Positions 46,640-57,480 of a stretch of DNA of 64,000 bases are shown one piece after another. The notes below the pieces were generated by a model. It made no database searches. It saw only the letters and a program-made list of their open reading frames with translations, and had not been told where the DNA came from. The DNA comes from Prorocentrum cordatum (Eukaryota > Sar > Dinophyceae > Prorocentrales > Prorocentraceae): positions 27,501 to 91,500 of the forward strand of contig CAUYUJ010016696.1 in assembly GCA_963575745.1 (NCBI GenBank). Reading direction: 5' to 3'. The first letter of the stretch is position 1. Each line of letters opens with the position of its first letter. The position numbers and the translations under genes are program-made.

Positions 46640-48030
46640 CTGCCTTTGTGGAAGCGCCTATGTGGCCGAACGTTGAGGCCAGACCTGCCAAGCTATCGGA
46701 CCGTGTGTTCCCCGAATCGGTTTGGAAAGCCTTCGGGGAACACGTGAGCATCTTGAAGGTCATCTTGGCCGTCTGGAGGCCATCTCGATCCTTTCGGGCC
46801 TTCTTGGAGGACGTCTTGGAGGGCTCTTGGGCCATCTTGGAGGCCATCTTGAGCGTCTTTGAGGCCTCTTCGGCCGTCTTGGGGGCCTCTTGGGGTCGTC
46901 TTGGGCTTCTTGGGCGATCGTTGTGGGCACTTGGCCGTCTCGGGTTGTCGGAAGGCCGGAAAAATGCAAATGCCACAATCCTTGAACAATTCATGGGAAA
47001 TCAATTATTTTGGCCTTTTCGGGTCTTCCTGGAGGCCCTCTTGGAGGCCTCTTGGGCCGTCTTGGGCCGTCTTCGGCCATCTTAGTGCCATCTTAGGCCG
47101 TCTTGGTGGGCCCCTGGCCCACCTGACGCCGTCGGAAGCCGAATGGGTGGGCCTCTCTGAGCCGACTTGGGGCCCTCTTGGAATGCTCCAGGGCCGTCTT
47201 GGAGGCCATCTTGGGCGTCTTAAAGCCTCCTGGGCCGTCTTGGGGGCCTCTTGGGGCCGTCTTGGGGGCCTCTTGGGCCGTGCAGGGGCCATCTTGGAGG
47301 CCTCTTGAGCGATCCTTGGGCGATCTTTGGGGGCTCTTGGGCTGTATCGGGCCGTCGGAAGGCCGAAACGAAGCAAATGTCAAAATCCTTCGAAAACCTA
47401 TGGAACATCCGCGCTTTTGGCCTTTTTGGGCCTTCCTGGAGGCCCTCTTGGAGGCCTCTTGGGCCGTCTTGGGCCAGCTTCGAGCCAACTTCGGACATCT
47501 TGGTGGGCTCCTGCCCGTTTGACGCCGTCGGAAGCCGTTTGGGGGGCCTTTCTGGGCCGACTTGGGGCCCTCTTGGGGTGCTCCAGGGCCGTCTTAGAAG
47601 CCATCTTGGGCGTCTTGGAGGCCTCTTGGGTCGTCTTTGTGCCCTCTTGGGGCTGTCTTGGGGGCCTCTTGGGCAGTTCTGAGGCCATCTTGGAGGCCTC
47701 TTGGGCGCTGTGGGGGCGAGCTTGGGGGCCTCTTGGGCCGTCTTGGGTCGTCGGAAAGCCGAGAAGAAGCGAATGCAAAAATCCTTCACAAACCTAAGGA
47801 ACATCAATGATTTTGGCCTATTCGGGCCCTCCTGGAGGACCTCTTGGAGGCCTCTTGGGCCGTCTTGGAGGCCTCTGGGGGGCCTCTTGGGCCGTCGTGG
47901 ACCCTCTTGGGCCGTCTTGGAGGTCATCTTGGACCATCGTGGGCGAACTTGGAGGCCATCCTGGGCCATCTTGGAGGCCATCTTGGGCCAACGTGGCTAT
48001 CTTGGCGCCATCTTGAGCCTTCATGGGGGA
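46640..48030. repeat. GGCCTCTTGG repeat block 4, higher-order array
   Basis: Three successive units of roughly 390-400 bp are visible from unique A-rich interruptions: GCAAATGCCACAATCCTTG (46971), GCAAATGTCAAAATCCTTC (47376) and GCGAATGCAAAAATCCTTC (47770). Each is followed by TTTTGGCCTnTTCGGG and CTGGAGGCCCTCTTGG. Between them are TCTTGGGCCGTCTTGG repeats. The repeat is thus nested: a 10-bp unit within a 0.4-kb unit. Confidence 0.85.
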
Positions 48031-48999
48031 TTTTTTTCCGGATTGAGGTCCTTCCCGGGACCCCGGCGGGACGCGCCGGAGCCCCAGGGGGAGTTCTTTT
48101 GGAAAAGAACCAAAACCAAAACCGAAATCGTCCAGCACGCCAGGCACCCCTGTGATGAATCAACAGAGGGCGGCGGATCTAATGGCATTCGGTCCATCCC
48201 GCCACCGTGCCTGGGTTGTAGGTCATAGGCCTCTTGGATGCTCGTTGGGATGTCGCGGGAGGCCTCTCGAGAGCCTCGTGGGGGCCGCTTTGAGGCCTGT
48301 TGGGGGCCGTTTTGGCGCATTTGGGGGCGTTTTCGGGGTATCTTGGGGGTCTCTTGGGGCCTCGTGGGGGCCTCTTGGGGCCTTCTTGGAGCCTCCTCGG
48401 GGCCTCTTGGGGCGGAAAACGTGGATTTTCGATTCGTGTTCCCCCTCTTGGGCCCTTCTCGGGGGGCTGTCTTGGGCCGTCTTTGGCGCCTCTGGGGCGC
48501 TCTTGGAGTCCTCTTGGGCCGTGTCGGGGCGTTCCTGGGGGTTTGGGGCGGTCCTGGGGGCCTCTTGGGCCGCCTTGGAACGTCGGGAGCTCGAAAATTC
48601 GAGGATCCCAAAATCATCGAGCAAACGATCGCAAATCAATGACTTTACCCTCTCGAAGTCCTCTTGGGAAGGCTCTCGGGGCTCTCTTGGGGCGTCTCGA
48701 AGGTCTTTTGTGCCGTCTTGGGACTATCTTGGGCGTCTTGGTGCGATCCTTAGGTGTCTCGGACCCGCTTGGACCGTCTTGGGGGCCTCTTAGGGCCCTC
48801 TTGGCCCATGTTTGGGCCCTCTTGGGCCCGAAACGGTCACGCGACAAGCCCTGAGAAGACGCGGAAGGTCCAGATTTGTAATTTTGGGGTCCGGGCCCCT
48901 TGAAGACTCCTCAAGGGTGAGGACTGAGGCTTAAGGGATTCGGCAAAGAACCTGAGGACACGCCCACTCCGTGCACAGCGGCACGGTGGCAGATAAGAG
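48031..48999. repeat. GGCCTCTTGG repeat block 5 with shared head and tail
   Basis: Head GGTCCATCCCGCCACCGTGC (48200), landmark TTCGATTCGTGTTCCCCCTC (48426), A-rich interruption AAATCATCGAGCAAACG (48612) and tail CAGCGGCACGGTGGCAGATA (48976). Block 6 at 52230-53010 has the same four landmarks in order, so these are two copies of one roughly 0.8-kb element. Confidence 0.8.
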
Positions 49000-49410
49000 C
49001 TGGATCCAGCTCATCGCATGATTATATAAATATTGTATCGCATTAGAGCTGGATCCAGCCTTGATGGCAGGATTCGATTCGAGCTGGATCGAACCCTTCG
49101 TAGGATTCAATTCGCGGTGGATCCAGCTTTAGTAGGATTGTAATAGAGCTGGATCGGGCCTTTGTAGGATTGCATTGGAGCTTAATCAGCCTAGTATGAT
49201 GCTTTTAGAGTTGGATCCAGCGCTAGCGGCAGGATTCTATCAGGGTTGGATCCAGTAGAATTCCATCACAGGTGAGGATCGAATATTTGTAGGATGCAGC
49301 TCATTAGAGGTGGACCTAAACTAAGGTATGGATGCAGCCCTACAGGGTTCTATTCGACTTAGATCCAGGCCTATCAGCAGGATTCTTTCAGAGCTGGATC
49401 GAGCCGTCGT
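49000..49410. repeat. 42-bp satellite, right part
   Basis: About nine diverged units with AGAGCTGGATCCAGC and GTAGGATT(C)nATT landmarks spaced about 40-45 bp. Confidence 0.8.
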
Positions 49411-50831
49411 CGACGGCGTCGGCGTCGCCGTTGTCGTGATGCATTTGATGTCCCGCCCGCGCGACCCGCCTCTTCGGTGTTATATGCAGTCTTCGGTCCT
49501 ATCACAGGGTGCAGCTTACATTTAGTATTCTGCCCGCCCGCCCGACTGGCCGCCCCGCTCGTTGTCACGTCGTTGTTGGCGTCGGCGTCGTCGTCGTCGT
49601 CGTCGCCCTGGGGTTCAGCACCCGCCGTCGCCGTCCTCCCGCTCTCTCTTCCAGCTTTATTCCAGTTCAAATTCCGGTGGGGGGACCGTCTCAACCCCTC
49701 AGCCCTCCTCCCTGGTTCGAAAGGGGGCCTGACGGGGGGGCGTCTCAACCTCCCCCCCTCCTCCCCGGTCGCTCGTGCCACGTGTGCTAAATTTACTGAT
49801 CAAAGAAATTTGCATGACAGCCAGGCTCGTGGTAAGCTCGTGGCTATGCCGAGAATGAGAAGGTCGATGCGGAGGATTTGTGACCACCACAATGGCGTAT
49901 ATGCAGCCGCAGTCTGTGCAATCGCAAAACGGGCCATACCTGGCGTGTGGAATCCCGTCAAAGATCAACATATTCTTGGCTCTGGCAAGCCTTGTGGAAC
50001 AGGAACTGGTTATGATGATTCCAGTGCTGCTCTTTTTCAGGCCGAAGGTGCCGCCCGCTGATCGAACTCGTTCCTACATGCAGTGCCATGCCTTTATTCT
50101 TTCATACCTTGTGGTGCGATTTAGGGGGTATGACCTGCTGGGTCGCCCTGGGAAAAGGCGTTCCCCTACGGCAAGCATTATCATTTTAGGTAAGTTTCGC
50201 TCGTTGGCAATCACGCAGACTCCTTTCGGCGTTCTCTGTCCACCTCCTAGGTAAAGCGATTTTCTCTGTCCACCCTGATTCATCAAACTTGTATATTCTC
50301 AGTCAACTTCTCGATTCAAGTCGCTCGTGGTATGTGTTTTGCTGCGATGGGGCTTCCTGTCGCAGGCAATGTTTCTCCCCCTCAATCCCCAGGTTTTGCC
50401 CGACAAGTTTCACCACTCAGAAAAATGAGGCAACCTTGGGATACACCCAAAGGGGGCTATTCGGACGCATCCAGATCGAGGATGGACGCCCCCCCATCGT
50501 ATATCCCAGGGTTTGGGCCCAAATGTTCGGTCCATTCGAAAACCCACGAAGCCTGAATAGGGGTCGACATATCCTTTGTTATCCTGCTCATCCTCGTCAT
50601 CCTGCTCCTCATCTCCATCCTTCTCCTCTTGACCCCCCTGTCTCTTACTCCCGTCCCTTCCAGCCTCGGCCCTCCAATCCCCACCCTGATCTCTCCTCCT
50701 TCCCTCCCCGCCTTCTCTCCCCGCTCCCTTTCTTCCTTTGCGTCCTCCGCTGCTTGCTGCAGCCTGCTGCTCGTTGCCTCTCGCCGTGCTGGCTGCTCGT
50801 GCTGGCTGCTTGCTGCTGCTTGCTGCTGTGC

Positions 50832-50865
<34 letters not shown>

Positions 50866-51009
50866 TCTGCTGGCTCTGCTGCTGGCCCAGCTGCTAGCCC
50901 AGCTGTTGGCTCAGCTGCCGCGGCCGCTGCTGGAGGCTCTCGGGACACTGTGGAGCCTCCAAGGTATGCGCTCGGGCCCACTGTATGCGCCTGGGCGTTT
51001 TGGGGGTTC
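49411..51009. other. Mixed-composition unassigned segment
   Basis: 49.78-50.6 kb is the least repetitive, most AT-rich stretch of this half of the window. ORFs up to 202 codons have no domain. CT-rich sequence follows at 50590-50760, and (GCT)n at 50815-50945 gives poly-Ala/Leu frames. No gene can be supported. Confidence 0.4.
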
Positions 51010-52229
51010 CCCCCGCTGGCCTCGCCGGTGGTCCTCGGGGCCTCTTGAAGGCCCTTCTGGGGCGTCTTGGGGCCCGGGTGAAGCTTCTTAGGCTGGCTGG
51101 GGCCCCTCTTGGAGGTTCTCTTCGGCCGTCACGCGGGGGCCTCTCTGCGCCCTCTGGGGCCCTCGTGAGTCGTCTTGGTGCTCTTCGGTGTCTCTCTCAG
51201 GTCCTCTTTGGGTGGAGGAGAACGGGAAATAGGAGGAGGAGGAGGAGGAGGAGGAGGAGGAGGAGGAGGAGGAGGAGGAGGAGGAGGAGGAGGAGGAGGA
51301 GGAGTAGGAGTAGGAGGAGGAGGAGGATGAGGAGGATGATGATGATGAGGAGGAGGAGGAGGAGAGGAGGAGTTGGGCAAGGAGGAGGAGGATGACGAGG
51401 AGGAGCAGGAGGAGGAGGGGGAAGGGGAGGACGAGGGGGAAGGAGGATGATGAGGAGGAGGAGGAGGAGGGGGAATCTGACGATGAGGAGGAGGAGGAGG
51501 AGAAGAACGAGGAGAAGAAGGTGGAGGAGGAGGATGGAGAAGGAGGGGTAGCGCCGCCCGAGGCAGCTCCGAGACTGGCGTGACCGTCTGGCCCTCCGGC
51601 CTGCTGCTGTCTGCCTGGCTGGCATCGCAGCCGCCCGCGCTGCTGCAGGCAGGGCGGCTGGAGCAGGGCCTGGATGCGCGCGTTGCTCAACGTGAGATGA
51701 GGAGGAGGAGGAGGAGGAGGAGGAGGAGGAGGAGAGGAGGAGAGGAGGGAGAAGAAGAGGAGGAGGAGTTGGAGTTGGAGGAGGAGGAGGAGGAGGAGGA
51801 GGAGGAGGAGGAGCAGGAGGAGCAGGAGGAGGAGGAGGAGGAGGAGGAGGAGGAGGAGGAGGAAGGAGGAAGAGGAGGAGGAGGAGGAGGAGGAGGAGGA
51901 GGAGGAGGAGGAGGAGGAGGAGGAGGAGGAGGAGGAGGGGGACGAGCAGTTGGAGGAGGAGGAGGAGGATGACGAGGAGGAGGCGGAGGAGGAGGAGGGG
52001 GGGAGAACGAGGGGGAAGGAGGAGGACGATTGGAGGAGGAGAGAGGGAAGGAGGTTGGGAGAGGGAGGGAGCACGGGGTGGGGGAGGAGGGGAAGGAGGG
52101 GAGGAGGGGGGGAGGAGGAAGAGGAGGAGGGACCAGGGTAGGACAAAGTGGAGAGGATGACGAGGAGGAGGATGGTGATGGTGATTGTGATTACGACGAT
52201 GGTGGTGATGGTGACGATGATTCTGATGA
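51010..52229. repeat. Short GGCCTCTTGG stretch and GAG arrays
   Basis: GGCCTCTTGG-type repeats at 51035-51200. (GAG)n at 51232-51303, 51310-51490 (impure), 51697-51950 and 51955-52160 (impure). Between arrays, 51545-51690 is GC-rich and exon-like but unassigned. Poly-Glu/Arg/Gly ORFs are repeat artefacts. Confidence 0.75.
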
Positions 52230-53010
52230 AATCTAGTGGCCTTCCGCCCATCCCGCCACCGTTCCTGGGATGTGTGTTCGAGGCCTCTTGGATGTTTGTT
52301 GGGATATCGTGGGGGGCATCGCGGGGGTCTCTTGGAGGCAGTTTTGAAGCCTCCTGAGGGCCGTTTGGGGGCCTCTCTGGGCCTCTTTGGAGCCTCGTGG
52401 GGCCGGGGGCCTCCTGGGGCCTCCTGGGGGTTGCTTGGGGCGGAAGGCTCGAATTGTCGGTTCGTGTTCCCCTTCTTGGGGCAGTCTTGGGGCTCTCTTG
52501 GGCCGTCTCGGGCGCCCCTTGGGCCGTTTTGGGGCCCTCTTGGGCCGTCTTTGGGGGCCGTCTTGGGTCGTCTTGGGGCGATCTTGGGGGCCTCGGGGGC
52601 TATCTTGCTTGGAGCGAGCCCGAAAACGCGAGAACGCGAGAATCCTTGAAACACGCAAGAACAAAGAGTGATTATTGCATCTTTGGGGCCCTCTTTGGAG
52701 GTCTTCTTGGAGCGCGGGCTGCCGTGGGACCTCTTGGGCCGTCCGGGGGCCATCCTGGGCGTCTTGGAGCGCTCTTGGGCCGTCTCGGAGGTCTTTCGGG
52801 CCCTCTTGGGCGCTACTTGGAGCCCCCTTGGCCCGTTTTGGGGCCCTCTGGCTTCTGGGGAAGTCATTGCGGGGAACAGCGCGCGGGAACGCCCAGGGCT
52901 TTTTGACATTTGGGGCCCCAGGGTACTAGAACACAGGACCCAGGACAGAGAACAATTGAAGACGTGGAGAGAACTCCCCTCGCGCCTCGCGGCACGGTGG
53001 CGAATAGGAG
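52230..53010. repeat. GGCCTCTTGG repeat block 6
   Basis: Head CCGCCCATCCCGCCACCGTTC (52247), landmark GTCGGTTCGTGTTCCCCTTC (52456), A-rich interruption GAATCCTTGAAACACGCAAG (52640) and tail GCGGCACGGTGGCGAATAGG (52988) match block 5. Confidence 0.8.
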
Positions 53011-54580
53011 GGACGAATTATGGACTGGCGTGTAGGGATGAGGCAGGATGGGGGGAGGAAGCGGTTCGCGAGGCCCATCAGAGGTTAGCGCAGGATCCTA
53101 GAGCGTTTCTGGTGCTTCAGGATGTTTCGATGAGGGTGATGCTGAAACTGCTGATGATGGTGATGCTGCTGCTGATGATGCTGATGCTGATGATGCTGAT
53201 GATGACGACGATGCTGCTGCTGATGGTGATGATCAGGATGATGACGCTGATGACGGCTATAACGAGGATGATGCTGATGATCATGATGATGCTGCTAATG
53301 CGGGTGATGACGCTGATGATGATGTTGCTGATGGTGTTGCTGCTGTTGATGACGGCGATGATGCTGCTGGTAGTGGTGTTGATGATGCTGCTGATGATGA
53401 TGATGATGATGATGCTGGTGATGATGATGCAGATGAGGATGTCGATGCTGATGATGCTGCTGCTGATGATACTGATGACGATGATATTGATGTACTGATG
53501 GTGCTGGTACTGGTGCTGATACTGGCGATGATGATGATTATGATGATGCTGATTATGCTGATGATGATGGTGATGCTGATGACGGAGATGATGATGATGG
53601 TGATGATGGTGTTTGTGATGATGCTGATGATGCTGATGGTAATGATGATGACGACGATGATGATGCTGCTGATGAGCAGGAGGCGAAAGATGAGGGGGAG
53701 GAAACAGGATGTGGAGTGAGAAGGGATTGGGAGGAGTAGGCAAGATGGAGAGATAAATGATGAGTAAACCTGGGATGCATCAACGATGCTGCAAACCATC
53801 CTTCCGTCCCAATGTCGTTCTCCGTAAGTCACTGCATGCATTCCGTGCAAGCATTTCGAGCCACTACGATAAGCACCCCATGACGACGATCGTACCATGG
53901 GGCTACGATTCAGGCGACAGCCCTGTTTTGAGCAAGCGCTGCCCTACATCCTCTAGCTTCGAGGAACGCGTTGGGTATGATTGTAAAGTTCTAGGATGTA
54001 TCCAGCGAGAGGCTGTTCTAACACTGTGCCGCCCTCTATTCGTTCGCTGTTACACATGTTGTTCGCATAGGACGGTGCTGATTCACACATCGAGGAAGAC
54101 TTTAGCAATAGTTGCATTCAGAACAGGGGCCGTCATCCATCGGTATGACGGTTGGAGTCTCATAAGACGAATGTGCGCAGCGTTACATTCGAAACCATTC
54201 GCCCTCCATTCTTGTTGCTGATGGTATCTTATTAAGTGAACGCGTGCGGCGCCAAGGCCAGAGGTCTATTGTGAAATCCGTTCGCCCTCAACGTTTACAT
54301 GTATCTTTGCATGTATGTATATATATATATATGTTGGAAGCTCGAATGGGCGCAGTGCTGAGGCGATCGTCGCACATTGGTAACGGCTCGCGCTCCATCC
54401 ATGTGGCTGTTCGGAGTTTCAAGCTTCAGGGTCACAAGCGGCGAGAGAGCCTCGGGCGAAAAGCCTGTCCCATCCTACCGACACGAATAGTGGTGCGACG
54501 GGGAGGAGTTGTTTGCATGGAGGAGGCGGAGCAGGAGGAGAAGGAAACGAAGGAGTTTGAGGAGGAAGAGGAAGGGGGGT
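53011..54580. repeat. GAT array and low-GC unassigned sequence
   Basis: (GCT GAT GAT)n at 53130-53680. 53750-54340 is nearly free of microsatellite; it holds a diverged relative of the 83-bp repeat near 54165-54280 and an ATGTATGTATATATATAT tract at 54312. No gene recognised. Confidence 0.55.
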
Positions 54581-54891
54581 GGAGGAGGAGGAGGAGGAGG
54601 AGGAGGAGGAGGAGGAGGAGGAGGAGGAGGGGGAGGAGGAGGAGGAGGACGAGGAGGAGGACGAGGAGGAGGGGGAGGCCCCAGGCTCTGCCCCCCAACC
54701 ACCGGAGAAACCTGCCGAGGGCTTCCGAACCCAGGCGGCACCGAGCCCCCCCCGAACGCGTCCGAGAGCCTCCGGGCACCTCGTGCAGCTCCTGTCGTCG
54801 CCTGGCGTCGCCGCGGCCGCCGCCGCAGTCGCCGTCGCTCCCGCCGCCGCGTCGCCGTCGCCGCTGTAGCCGCCGCCGCCGCCGCCGCCGC

Positions 54892-54941
<50 letters not shown>

Positions 54942-55500
54942 TGTCGTCGTCGTCCCGCGGCAGGGCCGCAGCTGCGTCGAGCTCGGCTGCGGTCTGGCGG
55001 CGCTGCCGACGATCGTTGCGGCGCGCCTCGGGGCGCTGCCTTGCCCCCGGGGGGCGGCCTCTGCGTCGTGCGCGCCCTGAGGGCCCACTTTCCAGGAGGA
55101 AGCTGGAGGAGGAGGAGGAGGTTGGAGGTTGGAGGAGGAGGAGGAGGAGGAGGAGGAGGAGCAGGCGGAGGAGGAGGAGTTGGAGGAGGGGGAGGAGGAG
55201 GAGGAGGAGGAGGAGGAGGAGGAGGAGGAGGAGGAGGAGGAGGTTGGAGGAGGAGGAGGAGGAGGAGGAGGAGGTTGGAGGATGAGGAGGAAAAGGAGGA
55301 GGAGGATGAGGAGGAGGACGAGGAGGAGGAGGAGGAGGAGGAGGAGGAGGAGGAGGATAGAGTACGTTGGAAGGGGAGGAGGAGGAGGAGGAGGAGGAGG
55401 AGGAAGTTGGAAGGCAGGAATACGAGGATAATTAGGATGATGAGGCGGGTAGAGAAGCATGGCGGCGGTGATGATGTGATGTTGATGTTGATTTTCATGT
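54581..55500. repeat. GAG arrays around GC-rich segment
   Basis: (GAG)n at 54583-54675 and 55105-55410. A (CGT)n/(CGC)n tract at 54860-54955. 54680-54860 and 54956-55100 are GC-rich, open and unassigned. Confidence 0.65.
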
Positions 55501-55688
55501 TGATGTGCTGTTGTTGGTGATGGTGCTGATGATGATGATGATGATGGTGATGGTGATAGTGATGGTGATGGTGATGACGATGACGATGACGTTGGTGATG
55601 ATGATGGTGATCATGATGATGCTGATGCTGATGCTGATGCTGATGCTGGTGCTGATGCTGCTGATGATGACGATTATGATGATGCTGT

Positions 55689-55738
<50 letters not shown>

Positions 55739-55880
55739 GTGATGGTGATAGTGATGGTGATGGTGATGACGATGACGATGACGTTGGTGATGATGATGGT
55801 GATCATGATGATGCTGATGCTGATGCTGATGCTGATGCTGGTGCTGATGCTGCTGATGATGACGATTATGATGATGATGT

Positions 55881-55930
<50 letters not shown>

Positions 55931-55945
55931 CTGATGATGACCTCC
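55501..55945. repeat. GAT array with 192-bp tandem duplication
   Basis: GATGACGTTGGTGATGATG begins near 55585 and again 192 bp later. The whole block from about 55535 to 55690 is repeated almost base for base at 55727-55882, including GTGATCATGATGATGC and GATGCTGGTGCTGATGC. Confidence 0.85.
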
Positions 55946-57149
55946 AGCGGGGCTTGGCGTGCTCCGCGGATGTTGGCGCGCGCGCGTGGCAGCCGCCCCC
56001 CCGGCTGCCTCGCGACCGACGGCCTCGCGTCGGCCGTGGAGGCGGCGGCCGCGAATTTGGCCCGGAGCCCGGGGCGACCGACACGTGGCGGCGCACGGCA
56101 AGGGGTGGGCGGCGCGAGGGGGCCGGCCTCGTGAGAAGCCAGTGGGGGTCCTGGAAGGCAGGGGTCTCCACAGAGGGGCCCGGGGGGCTGAGGGCCCCTT
56201 CCCTGTCGGCGGCGGGGCGACAATACACGTCGGTCGGAAGAGGTAGATGAAAACATGAAGTAGGAAGGCAGACGAAGCAGATGTGGTCCAGGCCCTCCCA
56301 GAGAACGACAGAGCACAGCAAAGCATGCCGATTCTCGAGGTAGGAAGGCGCTAGAAGTAGATTGGGATCTGGGAATCCAAGAATACCTACCTTCAACGAC
56401 CGGCGTGCAAGTGTGGCCGAAGGGAGGGTCCGAGAGCTGGCGGGGGGGTCCCCAGGGAGGAAGAGGAGCGAAGGTAACAGCGCTTCGCCCCGTCCCCCCG
56501 CCCGAGCCCTTCCCTGGCCCACACACAAACCGCACCCTGAGCATCAGCTTTCGGAAATCCGCGCGGGCTTCGGGCGCTGGACCCCCCTCCCCACACTCCG
56601 TCCCATTCTTGCGGAGCGCGCCAGGGGCGGCGCCAGAGGCGCGGCCAGGGCTGAGGGAATCCAAAGCCGACACTCTACAGATCCTCGCCGACTTCCGAAA
56701 GTTCACGTTTATGTCATCCCATAGCGCTGCCACAACCTCTCCTCCTCACTCGCAGCCGCCCCCAGACATCTGGAGCCCCGATGCGTTCAAAATACGGACC
56801 CCTCGACCTGGGCCCGAGTTTCCGATCCCGAGTCGTCTTTTGGCATCCCGCAGCCCAACACAGTGCTCGAGAGACCAACAACCCCCAAAAAACAAAACAC
56901 GCAACAAACGACACCTCGATCTTGTTCGAGCCGTCGGGCGTCCAGCATTCGTCGACGGCGGGCAATGTGTGGGGGGAAGTGAGACAAGGAGGAGGGCCTC
57001 GCAGAAGGCGACGGGGCTTCTTCTCAGCGGCCACCGCGCCCTCTGAGCAGGTCTCTGCGTCCTCGGGGGAGGCCTCGAAGGCGACCGCGGAAGGCCGCGG
57101 GGCCTCCGAGCCCTCTGCGAAGGCCTTCGCCCCCTCGCTTCCCCCCCTT

Positions 57150-57480
57150 GAACGAAGGATTGCAAAAAACCGAAGGATTGCAACACAAATCCTTTTTTGC
57201 AATCCTTCGCTCGCCGCCGACCCGGCCTTCCATCGGGCGGGTGGTCACGGGGGGCGGCCCGAAGGCCAGGTCTTCATCGGGGCCCTGGAGGGGCCCCGAC
57301 GAGGGCCCCGGCTGGCTCCAAAAGTACCAGCCTGGAACATGTCCCTATTCCTATGCACAAAGGATTGCAAAAAAAACAGGATTGCAAAAAGGATTGCAAA
57401 AAAACAGGATTGTAAAAAACCCTATCCCTATCCCTATCCCTATCCCTATCCCTATGCTGAAGGATTGCAAAAAAACCCTA
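57150..57480. repeat. GGATTGCAAAAAA modules and CCCTAT array
   Basis: GAAGGATTGCAAAAAACC-type modules at 57154-57215 and 57360-57416. (CCCTAT)5-6 at 57420-57458, again CCCTATCCCTATGC at 57476. The modules match the palindrome cluster at 7.07-7.19 kb. Confidence 0.85.
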
